From the NCBI GenBank assembly GCA_015680685.1, contig MNCI01004329.1, positions 56,469-120,468 on the forward strand: 64,000 nucleotides of DNA, read 5' to 3'. The notes beneath the pieces are model-generated. The model saw nothing but the letters and a program-made list of their open reading frames with translations, did not search any database and was not told the origin of the DNA. Positions 1 through 10,909 of the stretch are shown here, piece after piece; the first letter of the stretch is position 1; every line of letters begins with the position of its first letter. The DNA is from Gnetum montanum (lineage: Eukaryota; Streptophyta; Gnetopsida; Gnetales; Gnetaceae). A program made the translations under genes and the position numbers.

Positions 1-196
1 CAAGGTTTATCCAATCAAGTTTGTCTTTATTGCCGTACACAACTTGGGTTCAGGTTACAAGCTGCTCGAATAAAGAGTCGTTCACTCTAGGACTCCTACT
101 GCGGGCACATGGGGAAAAATTCTAACTCTGGAGTGATCAATCTGCCAGAGCTTCGCTACTTCTAGCCAGGATTGGGAAATGAGGGGAGTGCCTCCT

Positions 197-206
197 CTTA
201 TTTATA
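197..206 (-). promoter_or_regulatory. TATA box of the left-edge LTR
   Basis: On the minus strand this reads TATAAATAAG. It stands directly downstream of the palindrome cluster, in the same relative place as TATAAATA at 23270-23277 and 36258-36265 in element C. It marks the U3 to R boundary region. Confidence 0.65.
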
Positions 207-212
207 GATATG

Positions 213-318
213 GCGGCGGACCGCGATATTGCATACACGATATTGCAGGGAAAGATGCGATATCGCGTACGCGATATCACATGGGATGCGATATTGGGCG
301 GCCGCGATATCGCGGCAT
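213..318. repeat. GCGATATCGC palindrome cluster in LTR U3
   Basis: About six CGATAT or GATATC motifs lie in about 105 bases, several as full palindromes such as GCGATATCGC and CCGCGATATCGCGG. Element C has decayed versions at 23207-23258 and 36172-36243 in the same place, just upstream of TATAAATA. The position suggests a cis element of the LTR promoter. That role is inferred. Confidence 0.7.
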
Positions 319-339
319 AGTGCATGTCGTGTCTCATCA

Positions 340-992
340 CCAAGCTACTTCAACAAGTAAACCATGAGAAGAACCAAAACCTGTAGAAGAAAAGAGAGAA
401 GTTAGGCCACAACAACAACCTAAGCATGAAGTTCATATTTTGGGGTGCATGGAGGAAGTCAAAAACTACAAATCAACAACTAACAATAAAGATTTCCTTA
501 ATGCAATGGAATAGGTAAAGAAATCACTCAAACAAAAGAATATAGCTTTGAGCTTGTACAACCTAGTCATGACTTCTACTACCCACCACAAGGCATTGGT
601 AAAGATGTTAACCTTCATTCTTGTTAGCGAGGATTTCCTCACTAATGAAGAGTCTATCCAAGTAATCATGGTATCCTCTTCACCCAAGAATCAAAATCAA
701 CATCACTGGTGTTTTGCAATAGTGAAGTCAAGAAAAACCCCAAAAATAGTGAAGTGACCAAGGTACCTCTCTTTATAACCATATGAGTGGGATATTATTA
801 AGTACATAGGGTGCATGTAGATGATGGGATGACAACCAATGTCATTCCCTATACCATTGTTGAATGCTTAGGCCCAATAGAATAGATGCAACACATGATG
901 ACCTCAGTCCTTAAATCCTTTAATGGATCATGGGTTGTGGTTAAAGGTTCCATCTCTCTAGACTTTGTGGTAGGGAAGCATTTCCCTACTAT
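340..992 (+). pseudogene. gag-pol: AD gag C-terminal end and 5' part of protease
   Basis: The frame around 540-690 translates to a segment that matches element E at 53516-53790: short blocks HKALVKMLTFILVSEDFL here and RKALIHMLTVILVNEDML there. Downstream, VHVDDGMTTNVI is the aspartic protease active-site region (Asp-Asp-Gly in place of the usual Asp-Ser/Thr-Gly; E also has Asp-Asp-Gly). Several in-frame stops and frameshifts make it a pseudogene. It is cut at 992 by element B and continues at 13830. The upstream gag is missing, replaced by the left-edge LTR. Confidence 0.75.
988..992. other. Target-site duplication of element B, left copy (imperfect)
   Basis: ACTAT precedes the left end of B and CCTAG (13825-13829) follows the right end; the middle three bases agree. 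Removing B plus one copy rejoins the AD protease in a single frame, which supports these borders in spite of the two mismatches. Confidence 0.5.
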
Positions 993-3917
993 TGGTTATC
1001 ATTTGGAAATAGGCTGCCAATGAACTTCTCTGAATAAGGTTTAGGTGCTTGCTAGTCTTTAGCAACAGCAAGGCCTAGATACCTCTAAATAAACTCAATA
1101 GTTATTAAAAAAAACTAGTTGTGAGTATGTGTTTGCTCTTGCGAATGTTGAAATGATTGGGTTATGTATAAAACTGCAATTAGCTTTCATGAAAGAGATT
1201 CAGGTAACATTGTTAGATATTGTGAGTTGTTGAAGGTTCCTATTTTGTCCAATCACTTAGTGTATATGGTCCTTATAATACCTACTTATAACAAATAAAA
1301 TATTGCAAAAAAATTTGAGAACAATTCTGCCAATCTACTCCTAATTTCTCCAAGAAAGAAAGTTCCACAAGAAAACTAGAAATAGAGAAAGATTCAATGA
1401 ACTTAGAAAGAGAAAGAAAAGAAAGTAGATTTGTGTAAAATCTCAAATATTTAAGAAAGACAAATTGACATAAGTAAAAACTTCATAATAAAGTTATTCA
1501 TAATTCAATAACTAGAATTGTTCAAACTTTTAGAGCTCAACAAGCAATTTCATAAAGACAATCTTATTATGCTACTAAAAACCACTATGTAAACGACAAA
1601 GTATGAGTCTCTATTTTGGCTAGTTAATAAATGTCAAAGATTGCATTCAATAGAGCTTTCAAAAAATAAATTGACAATTTGTTGATTGAAATACCAAGGC
1701 AATAAACTTTAAAAATAAAGAAGCTATTTTAGTCCCATGAAAATACCAAAATATTTTTCAAGATTCTCTATGCTGAAAACATGGCAATTTTGTTAAGACA
1801 TTACTATTAAATTGTCCTTAAGGCTTTCAACAACATGATCTCTTCTATGGTAACTCTCAATAGGAGTCTAATATTATGCAAAAATAGAGATATAAAAGCA
1901 ACCTAGGACAAATCCCAAAATTAAATGCCAAGCATGATACTATTTAAATTATTAGCTAAGAAACTAAAACAAAATAAGAAGAAAAGAACTCATAGGATTA
2001 AAAAAAAGCAGTCAAATTGATGCCTTTAGCAAGCCACCATGAAAATAATTTTCAATTATCTTTTTCCAAATCTTACCCCACAAAGTCTTCTCTCAAAAAT
2101 CTACCTTTGAATGTCCTTTTATAGTGACCTTAAGGTATTTACAATAATCATGAGAAGTTATGGACCTTGCAAATATCTTAGGCATATAAATTTAAAACCA
2201 CCTTAGGAGTTATAGCTTCCATGGGGGATTATGAGAAATTTATGTTATGATTTTCAAGTGTTTCCTTGGTAACAAATATCATAAACGTTATCATAGGAAG
2301 TTACAAAAATTGAAGAAATACATGGAAAAATTGGCAAGTGTCCTTTCAAATACAAATATTTAGGAATTTTAGTTAGGTTTTTATACAAATTAATCATGTG
2401 GAAATTACTTTGAACGAGTAAAGTTCTATAGATCCACCTCTTTAGATTACAACTTTGACAATTGTGCATGTATTACTTTTCCAAACTTATGCTACCACTT
2501 ATAGCCACCATATTATATGTAATGTTTTTATTAATACTTCATCGCATCCTTAAGCTTAAAATAGGAATTGCAATTTTTTTGTGTGTAGTTTGGGTGCAAG
2601 GGTTTGCTGTTGCCATGTTGCCACCATATTCCCATTGCTACATTTCCCTCACTGCCAGGTTGCTCGTTGTCCTATTGCTGTGTTGCTCATTGGCAAGAGT
2701 GGTGTCACCATGATGGCCAGGCACATGTGGGATTTGTAGCTTTGTCCAACATCCCTAGCTTATTGCTACATGTTCTAGCAATTGTGGATTTGTGTTGAAA
2801 TATTCTGAACTCCACCTATTGGTTCGTTGTTGCCTTGAAAATGCTGATGCTTCTAGCTCCATTGTTGTTGGAGGAAACTACATCTCCTACCATCATGGTC
2901 CTTGTGTTGGCACTATATCTACTGTTGCTATTAGTGTCAGATTTTGAATTGTCCATTTTACTTATTTTGGTTGTTTCTTTAAGGGTTTGTAATTGGTCCT
3001 CTTTGGCTAGACTAAATCACCATTGAATGTTTAATGACCTTTATGTATTTTTTGGTTTATCTTAGCCATATTTCCAATGCTGCTATGTGTTAGGTCTATC
3101 TCCTTTTTCTCCAAAAATTTCAGTTGTCACCATTAAATTTCCGCATGTAGGTAAATGTGAAATTTGTTGGTTTTGATGGTTTTATAGGGAAAAGAAATCA
3201 TGATGCAGTGTTATTGGTAAATGTCCATTGTTTTTTTTCTTCTTGGATAGATGTCATTTCTAAAATCCACTTAATAATACAATGTTTAAGATGATGAGCT
3301 ACATCAATTGTTTCTACCATTGTGGGAGCAAGGATTTCGATTAATAACGTTAACTCCCACTTTATTTCTGTTCCAGTAACTTTGGGTATTATTTCATAAC
3401 TTAATTGTAGACCTTCACTATTTTCTTCCCTAATTTCAACTATTTTCTTTCATTTTCTGAAGCATCCAATATTTAGTCACAAAGGAATTTCCTTGATAAT
3501 GTTGCAATGTTTTTTTCAATTGCAAACTTGTCAAATTGTTGTTAACTTAGCCAGAGTTTTTGTCAAAATGCTTATTCTAGGTTAACTATCTTCACTAAAA
3601 TCTTTAAATGTAAGGACTTGTAACAAACTTATGCTAAATTTAACTTTAAGCAAAAGAAATTTTATTTGCCTATATATCAACTTTAAACTCTAAAATCCAA
3701 AGACATTGAGGATTGAGAAATAATTCATCTCTTACTCCTAGTTACACTCCATATGAGTATAACAACCAAAAAAAGCACCACTAAATATATCATTTTCCCA
3801 AACTTAGATAGGCAATGTTACTTATGATCTTCAAATACATTTTTTTTTTATATATATCATTTTTCCATATCTTGTGATTCCATATTCCTTCTCCATGAAA
3901 TAAAAAATATGCTAATA
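993..3917 (-). repeat. Element B 3' LTR
   Basis: This matches 10910-13824 along its whole length, for example the block AGGTTTAGGTGCTTGCTAG near 1040 and near 10945. The minus-strand end is CCA at 993. The minus-strand start would be TG, but here it reads TATTAGC at 3917, a mutation of TGTTAGC in the other LTR. A minus-strand box CTATAAAAGG at 2115-2124 (12029-12038 in the other LTR) is a likely TATA box. The small plus-strand frames in 2462-3026 are chance frames in LTR sequence. Confidence 0.85.
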
Positions 3918-3940
3918 TTTCATTTCCCCACCTAAAATTC
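3918..3940 (-). other. Polypurine tract of element B
   Basis: On the minus strand this reads AGGTGGGGAAATGAAA, ending exactly where the 3' LTR begins. It is the expected primer site for plus-strand DNA synthesis, and it confirms that B is on the minus strand. Confidence 0.75.
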
Positions 3941-4127
3941 CTTTGAAATCTTGGTGTTTAAAATTACTCACCAACTAAATTATGATCAAAATAAGACTTT
4001 ATTCAACATTTTTACAAAAATACATATATTTTTTGAAGAAAAATTTCACCAAACTTAAGGTTTGATGAAATAAAATCCTCATTCCTAATAAAACTTAGGA
4101 AACCATACAAGCTCAATATCATATAAA

Positions 4128-4633
4128 CTATTTTGTGGGTGGAAAGAGAATAATTAGAGTAAATCTTTTAGGAATTCTTATATTAAGAGTCCTTTCATAT
4201 CTAATTTCAGTTGTGATGAATGCCTTTCTTTCCTCTTCTTGCATAGTAGAGTTCTCATCTTGGTCTTCACTTTTGCTTTCCACAATTGTTTTTGTCTCCT
4301 TTGCATCCATCTTTTTAGTTGCTAATTTTTGAGGTTTTCCTCAATTAGATGCTTCTGTGTCTTGAGACATAAAAACCTTTCCCAAGAATCATCTTTACTA
4401 GACTCTCTTTGATCTTGAGTGTTACATTCATGGAAGCTGCCCCAAACATTGGAATGTATAGAAAGCCCACTAATGAGAAATCTAAACTCATGTAAAAGCC
4501 AAAGTAAGAAAGGGCTTTCACTTGATGCTCCACAGGAGATTACCTTACAATAGGCTCTCAACACATGTTCTGGACAACATCCCATGACATATGGGATAAA
4601 TGGCCTTCTCATTGCTCTTTCTCCAAGAACCAT
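4128..4633 (-). pseudogene. Unrecognised ORF between B integrase and 3' LTR
   Basis: Two overlapping minus-strand frames suggest a frameshifted or stop-broken protein. One carries an aromatic, hydrophobic stretch (ALSYFGFYMSLDFSLVGFLY). It leads, after one stop, into a charged tail rich in Lys, Glu and Asp (about 4310-4180). It follows integrase on the same strand, where some plant gypsy elements carry an extra or envelope-like ORF. I see no domain I can name, and a chance frame cannot be excluded. The hydrophobic stretch might be a membrane segment. Confidence 0.3.
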
Positions 4634-4839
4634 CTTTCTACTTTACACTGAAACACCTCACTTGCTTTCTCAACTTAAGTCTCGAATTGAGAAATGATGT
4701 AATTCTAAGCAATCCACATCTTTTTTTATAGGGAAAAGTAAGTTTGAAATTCCCACCAATTCTACTAACTAGCTTTGACACTTTGCCAAAATTAATTATC
4801 TTTCCATCATTATACGGTAAGCCAATTTGAATTCCACTA

Positions 4840-5340
4840 TTTGGTTGTTGAAATTAATTCATCACTAAGTAGTTATCCAACCATCACTCCCACTTACACT
4901 CATCACAAGTAATGATTACTTAGGATAATATAAATTTAATAATTGAACTAACACTTTAAATTAAATATTTTTTAATTAATACTTTAACATATACATGTCT
5001 TTTATAAAATATTATGTAGAATTATCTGAGCATACGTATAGGATATATATGTTATAATTAAATATGAAATTATTATATATATATTATTTATTATATATGT
5101 TGTTACTAAGCATATACATATTAAAGTTTAAATATAAAAGCTTTACTATTTACTAATTTTTATGCTAAATATTATTATAGGTATATATATACATATACTA
5201 CTATACTGTTCACATATATTTATTAGTATATTTAAATTTAATTTTTGGGTAGTTGTCCAAAATAATGTTTTATATTTAAAAAATTATATGGAAACTGCAA
5301 TTCTATCCCATCAAGTGTCAATAACCTGTATGTATCTTCG
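4840..5340. other. AT-rich spacer in element B
   Basis: Long runs of TATATA and AATTA lie between the B integrase and its downstream ORF. The stretch is much richer in A and T than the rest of B and has no coding signal. It may be a separate small insertion such as a MITE, but I could not find clear terminal inverted repeats. Confidence 0.4.
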
Positions 5341-5349
5341 GATAATTGT

Positions 5350-6330
5350 TTCTTGATCTAAAATGGACCAGTTCATACTGTCAACAATTATTTAGCTTCT
5401 TCATATTCCATAATAATATAAGATCACCAATCTTAAATTTCCTTTTTAGAGCTTTTTTATTAGACCACCTTTTGACTTGAGAAGCATTCTTTAGTAAATT
5501 ATCTCTAGCTCTATCCATTTCAACTTCTCTTTTGATGAGCAAAGTCATGAAACTTCTATCTTTATCAATTTTCTTACTATACTTTTGCACAAAATTTGAG
5601 GAAGAACTTATAATCTTGTTTGTAATTCTAGTAGGTAAACCATAAACCAAGTTGTAAGTTGATGTTTCAATAGCCTTCTTAAATCTAATATGATTAGTTC
5701 ATAATGCAAATTGCAAATAATCAATCTAGTTTCCTAGATTTCCATCCATCGACTTCTTAATGTAGGAAATAAGCTTTTTATTTTTAGATTCTACTAAGCC
5801 ATTTCCTTGAGGATAATAATTTGAAGAAGAAAATAGAAAGATGGATTTTTTCAATGCCCATGTTACAAATTCTTCAAATTGAATAGTAGGTCCATTATTG
5901 GATATCAACACTTCAAGTAGACCAAAACGACTTAGAATTTGATCTTCCAAGAACTTAACTATGTCTAATGCTAAAATTTTTCTTAGAGCCTTTGCTTTGG
6001 CCTATTTGGTAAAGTAATTAGTAGCTGTGAGAATAAACTTATGTCCAGCTCTTGAAGGAGTAATTTCACTAATAAAATCTAAGCCCCATTGTTGAAATGG
6101 TTTGTCCACTATTACTGATTTTAAAGGAGCTCTAGCTTTATTGATCTTTGATCCATGAATTTGACATTTGTAAAATATTTGAATTTTCAAACTAATATCT
6201 TGATACATAGTAGGCCATTAAAAACCATAATGAAGCATATGTTGCATAGTGGACTTAGGAGATGCATAAAATAAATTGGAATGATCATGAAATTGTTTTA
6301 AGATAGGACAAGTTTGATCATTATGAATAC
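5350..6330 (-). pseudogene. pol: Element B integrase
   Basis: On the minus strand the order is a damaged His-Cys zinc-binding region (about 6290-6150, one Cys of the CxxC pair lost), then the catalytic core with GLDFI (first Asp), a block reading LISNNGP where the second catalytic Asp is usual, and NGLVESKNKKL with the catalytic Glu. It ends in a C-terminal segment GDLILLW. The second catalytic Asp is replaced by Asn. Stops near 6000, 5725 and 5380 and frame changes break it. In life it would insert cDNA into the genome. This copy cannot be active. Confidence 0.8.
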
Positions 6331-6429
6331 ATTCCAACAAAAACCCTCTAAAATATTTTTTATATAAAATTCCATCTTTAAACACAAATTTATTTTCTCT
6401 TTTGAAGAAATCTCTCTTTTGACTTGTAG

Positions 6430-7670
6430 TTAGATTATTCAGAACATTTCTTGTATCAAGGAATTCTAGAATCTCATTATACCAATTTCCTTAATGAGTC
6501 TTCAGTACACATACTTCATTTTCTCTAACCATTAACTTGGCTAATTCTATTCCTTTAATGGTTTTACATATTTCCAATGAAAATTGACAACTTTGAAGCT
6601 TTATGAGTGACTTTTCTCTTTTCAATCCAATTTCATTTTGAGTTAAGCATTGTTTGGCCATAGGCTCTATTAACATAATGTGAACTAATGAGTTTTCCAA
6701 ATAATATTTGAAATGTTGATGACAACAAATGCTTGTTTCTCTAAGTTTGAATAATTTAATTCTAGACCTTTCAATTAATACCCAAAAAATCCAATAAATT
6801 TATCTTATCCTTCATCTTTTTGAGTTAAAAGAACATCAACTGAATCATTTTAAGCAAAGGTATATAACCAAAAGTCTTCTTTCAATTTTGGTTTTACCAA
6901 GTATGGAGCTTCTTGAATGGCCTTTTTAAATTCTACTAAGGCTCTCTTTGATTCTAGTGTTTTTTCTACTTGAACATCTTTCTTTAGCATATGCATCAAA
7001 GGTTTAGTAATTTCAATTAATGTAGGGATAAATTTCTTAACAAAATTTATCTTTCCAAAGAAAGATATAAGAAACTTTTTACTTGCAGGATGCTCGATAT
7101 TTTTTATTGCTTGAATTTGGGAATTATCTATAGAAATTCCTTCTTGATAAATTACATGGCCTAGTAAACTTCTAGACTCAATTCCAAAGATACATTTCTT
7201 AGGATTTAATGAAATACCATACTCATGAGATCTATCAAAAATTGTTGAAGATGACTAATATGATCTTCCTTCCTTTAGGAAAAGATGGTGATATCATCCA
7301 AATAAATCACAAAAAATTCACCTAGTAAACCTTTAAAGGCTAAATACATTACTCTTTGAAAAGTAGCTCTAGCATTTGATAATCCAAATGGCATTCTTTG
7401 GTAAGCAAACGTTCCCCACTTGGTGATAAATGTTGTTTTATATCTGTCATCCTTATCTACCATGATCTAATTATAGCCTAAAAAATCATGTAAGAAAGAA
7501 TATACTTGACAATCTAATACTGTAATCAACATCTCATTAATTCTAGGAAGTGGATATTTATCTTTTACCAAGGCTTCATTCAAATTTCTGAAATCCACAC
7601 AAAGTGTAATAACACTATTCTTCTTTCTTAATGGTACAAGGTTAGCAATCCATGTCAAATATTAGATTGG
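6430..7670 (-). pseudogene. pol: Element B reverse transcriptase and linked RNase H
   Basis: The reverse transcriptase runs from WIANLVPLRKKN (7658) through LCVDFRNLNEA and MPFGLSNARATFQRVM to the intact YLDD catalytic box (7292-7303), then LNPKKCIFGIES and LLGHVIYQEGISID. After a frameshift the linked RNase H follows (about 6870-6500), recognisable by NYSNLEKQAFVVI. It differs from the Tat-type enzyme of AD and E, which has DYIDDIVVKSK. Frame changes near 7467 and 7275 and later stops make it a pseudogene. No second RNase H follows before integrase. Confidence 0.85.
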
Positions 7671-7679
7671 ATATATGAT

Positions 7680-7949
7680 TCAAGCTTGCAAGAACTTTTT
7701 GATCTTAGCTTCCATAGCTAGGTCAAATAATGGATTAAATTTCCTTTGTTTTTGCTTAACTATCTTACAATTGTCGATCAAAGGCATTCTATTTATTATC
7801 ATCTCTGGTTGAAAATTTTTAAGATCATCATAAGACCAAGCAAAATTTTCCAAATTATTTTTTAGGAGTAACAATAAATTTTTATTGAAGATTAAATCCT
7901 TTTCCTTTGTGATATTTAACATTGGTATCTCAATAGATTTGAAATTCAC
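7680..7949 (-). pseudogene. pol: Element B pre-RT segment
   Basis: This 89-residue frame contains FAWSYDDLKNFQPEMIINR. It is the usual lead-in to reverse transcriptase in plant gypsy elements, equivalent to the FTWSYSDMLGLDP segment of E (46987-47238). It is on the same strand and just upstream of the reverse transcriptase. The stretch 7950-8230 between it and the extra RNase H is linker with many stops. Confidence 0.7.
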
Positions 7950-8229
7950 TACTTCATAAGCTTGATCATTTGAATTCTATATATCCTTTCTAGTAAGTTG
8001 ATTTTTACTAAATTTATGTTCATGATCAATCACCTTTTTGGGAATTTAATTTTTCTTAAACGTTGATGCTGTTACAGGTATGATTTGACCTTTGAATTCT
8101 TGTTTATTCTTAAGAAATCTAAACAATTGATCATCATCTTCAAATACTTGTAAATTCTTTATGTTATCTAGTACTAATGGTTGTTATTCACTCTCAATCG
8201 TTATACCCTCATAACCTTCTATCTTTTTA

Positions 8230-8690
8230 CACATCTAATGTTGAAGCTGCTTTTGCTAAGTCATATGCTATATAATTGTTCTTTTTACCTATATGTTCTG
8301 TTTGATAATGATGAAATTGACCTAGAATTTTGTAGATGAGCTATTTATAGGGTTGCAAGAATGAACTTTTTACCACACAATTACCTTTAATCTATTCACA
8401 AACTAATCAAGAGTCTCATTTTATGATGATTTTCTTGATTTCTTTTTCCAATACTATCTTAATTCCAATACAGAAAGCCTCATATTTAGCTTTGTTATTT
8501 GTATAAGGGAAAGATAGATGAATTGTCTTGAATATTTTTGGAAAATCATCTTTTACTAATACTATTCCAACTCTTGCACCTTTGGAGTTACAAGAACCAT
8601 CAAAGTATGGTTCCCATTTTCTCCCATCTTGAAATTCCTCTTTTTTCAATTTAGAAACTTCTTGAAGTGTGCAAATTTTGGTTTCAAAAG
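8230..8690 (-). pseudogene. pol: Element B extra RNase H, placed before reverse transcriptase
   Basis: The frame shows WEPYFDGSCNSKGARVGIV (first catalytic Asp), then FPYTNNKAKYEAFCIGI (catalytic Glu), and after a stop DS.LVC with the next Asp. It ends with LQPYK as in the extra RNase H of AD and E. This is the archaeal-type RNase H that Tat elements carry in addition to the enzyme linked to reverse transcriptase. Here it lies between protease and reverse transcriptase; in AD and E it lies between the linked RNase H and integrase. One stop codon interrupts it at 8415. Confidence 0.75.
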
Positions 8691-8719
8691 CTCTTGTTTC
8701 AACAACTTTATTCTTTCCA

Positions 8720-9230
8720 TTTCACGTAATGTTTTCACTTATTAAAGGCTCACTATATATGTAAATTTGATTTGATTTCCCTTTCAAAGGTAGCCACATA
8801 CGTGAGTAATCTATTGATATGTAACATGAGAAATTCTTACTCCAACTTCTACTTAACAAAAGACTATGTGAATCTATTATATCTACTACTTGAATAGGTA
8901 CTTTACTTTTATTTGATAGAACATTTCTTTTTTGCAATTTCTAATAGAACATTAGGTAACTAACCCACAATCTTCACTCTACTTTTGTCCACTTGAACAA
9001 TCTTTTTATTTGATTTTTTAGGAATCAAACAAATTTTTTTGCATATAGATAATGACATAATTGTAGAGGTAACTCCATAATCAACTAAACAATTGTGAAG
9101 ATATTTATCTTTTAACTTCATTATCAAAAAAAAAGGAGGAGCTTCCTTGTCAAGAGTACAATCATAACTAGCTTTTGTTTTCATGTCATTATTGGACACA
9201 TAGCTTAACTCTAACTCTCCAACTCTCTTT
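8720..9230 (-). pseudogene. pol: Element B protease
   Basis: NCLVDYGVTSTIMSLSICKKI (split here: NCLVDYGVTSTIM, then SLSICKKI) is an aspartic protease active-site region with Asp-Tyr-Gly where Asp-x-Gly is expected. Downstream, after a stop, VDIIDSHSLLLSRSW corresponds to the segment that reads FNLILGRSW in E. The domain sits between gag and the extra RNase H. It is broken at about 8955. Confidence 0.7.
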
Positions 9231-9415
9231 TTATCCTTAATAAACTTTGAAGCCTTTCTTTGATGATTACATATTTGTAGTAATTAATATATGTTGATAT
9301 TGGTTTTAACATGTTTAAGATCTTCAATCAAATCATATTCTCCATCTTCATAAAAGCTTAATTTCTACATCCATTTATTAAAAGTTTGATTTTGAGTACT
9401 TTGCTCCACTTGATA

Positions 9416-10779
9416 TTATTTATTTTTATTTTTCTCTCTTCTACTTGGTTCTAAAATTTTTCTCTTAGTAGATGGATCAAAAATAATGTTTGAAGGTCTA
9501 GAAGTAGTTAATGTTTCTTTTGATAAAAGATTGTATTTTTTTTCCTCATTGTTATTACACTTTTCATCTGATGATATATCCTCTTCAGAACTTGATAGAG
9601 AAGAAGTATCACTAGATCCATTATTAGAAGATTCGCTTCTGTAATGAACATTAGATAGCTCATTATTTGATTCAATATCAAGAAAGTTGGACATAACAAC
9701 ATTACTTTCATCTCCCTCTTCTACTAACTTAGTATCTTGATGCTTATATTTTCTATTTTTCTTTTCTTCCATAATTCTAACTTTTGCCAAAGCTTCCTCT
9801 AGTTTCACCACTTTGTTGGACAAGTTCCTCATTAATTATCCTTTTTCAAATTCTTTTCTTTCTAACTCTTATTCTATCTTAATATGAGATGGTCTTGGTA
9901 ATGCTTTAAGTTGAGAAAAATCTTGCACAAGAATCATCATTTTCTCTTCTCTTTTTTGAGTTGTGATAATCTCTTCATTGTTCAAATTTAATTATTTTTC
10001 TACTTGTATAGCTTTACTAAAGTAGTCATTCAATGTTATCAAGTTTGAAGTTCTTCTTAACCAGATTAAAATATTGGAATTCACAGCTTTAAGGTAAGTA
10101 TCTCTAAGCACTTCATCTAATGGTCTATATTGTCTTTGAAAGAGTCCACACATTTGTTGAAACTTAATATTGAAATCTCTAATTGACTTTTTAACTCCTT
10201 CTTAGCTTGTACTAACCCACAGTATAGTTGTTGTGGATCTCATTGATTGCCAAAATGGGCTAAGAAAATTATTTTCATATCATCCCAACTTGTGCTACTC
10301 TTACTTGGTAAGTTTGAAAACCAGGTTTGAGTCATATCTTTTAAATTTGCTACAAATAACCTACAAGCTTGATCTTAGTGTTGAACATTTGCATGAGCTA
10401 AAGCTAACTCAAACATGTGAATATATTCTTCAACTAAGTAAGCTTTTCAAGGAATAAAAGGTTTAGGCAAATATTTGTAAACTACCTTAGAAATATCATT
10501 GTAGTTTTGAAATCCTAATGGTGTAACTCTTTGCCAAGGATTTGCCATCTTACTAGAATTCCTTTTAATCATTGAAATCTTATACTTCTTTGGTCTTCTC
10601 TTATAGACTAATAAACTAGATAGAAGGGGTGATTTTCTTATCTTTTTGGTTTTTCCTCCACTATTTGTCCCAAACTCAAAAACATTTTTATGTTCTTTAC
10701 TAGATGAATAAGTAGTCTTATAATCAAGAATTTCTTTAGAATCACTGAAATCTTCCAAACTATCAGTTTGTTTGGTCAT
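9416..10779 (-). pseudogene. gag: Element B gag
   Basis: The first frame starts at 10779 with a charged N-terminal part rich in Ser and Lys. After a stop near 10447 the capsid-like part contains QACRLFVANLKDM and TWFSNLPSKSSTSWDDM, a pattern of plant gag. The last frame (9832-9416) is a Glu/Ser-rich coiled-coil-like segment with long Ser-Asp-Glu runs. I see no clear Cys-His zinc knuckle. Stops near 10440, 10110 and 9835 break the gene. Confidence 0.7.
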
Positions 10780-10882
10780 TAACTTGAAAGTAGTAGCTAA
10801 TTTTTAAAACCTTCATAGTAACAAAGAAATGTTGGTGTGCTAGGACTATCAGGCTTATGAACTTAAAGCACAAATTTTCAAT

Positions 10883-10899
10883 CCCTCATTCTAGCATCA
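10883..10899 (-). other. Primer-binding site of element B
   Basis: On the minus strand, about 10 bases after the 5' LTR, the sequence reads TGATGCTAGAATGAGGG. It is a mutated form of the site in E (TGGCACTAGAAGGAGGGCC at 57284-57302). Both lie in the right place to bind the same tRNA 3' end. I did not identify the tRNA. Confidence 0.6.
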
Positions 10900-10909
10900 A
10901 AAGATCTAT

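Larger units (their letters stand above)
1..339 (-). mobile_element. Athila-like LTR, 5' part, truncated by window edge
   Basis: Read on the minus strand, this begins with TGATGAG at 339 and matches the two LTRs of element C in order: a cluster of GATATC motifs, a TATAAATA box, the block CCAGAGTTAGAAT, and a conserved CAATAAAGA near base 30. The rest of the LTR lies to the left of the window. No polypurine tract precedes it on the minus strand (340-365), so it is a 5' LTR or a solo LTR inserted into the AD element, not a 3' LTR. It keeps many CG dinucleotides in the GATATC cluster, where the C copies have lost them, so it looks younger or less mutated. The family call rests on similarity to C; its own coding part is not visible. 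Confidence 0.8.

Noticed and set aside
213-318. GATATC cluster as a bacterial restriction or plasmid-origin feature
   Set aside because: The surrounding sequence is a plant LTR shared with element C at the same place upstream of TATAAATA.
2462-3026. Plus-strand ORFs with hydrophobic translations, repeated at 12376-12862
   Set aside because: They lie in the two LTRs of B and differ in frame between copies, so they are not genes.
1015-3917. LTR of B starting at 1015 (TGCCAA) and 10931 (TGACCA)
   Set aside because: Similarity between the copies extends further left to TGG at 993 and 10910, which also restores the AD protease frame.
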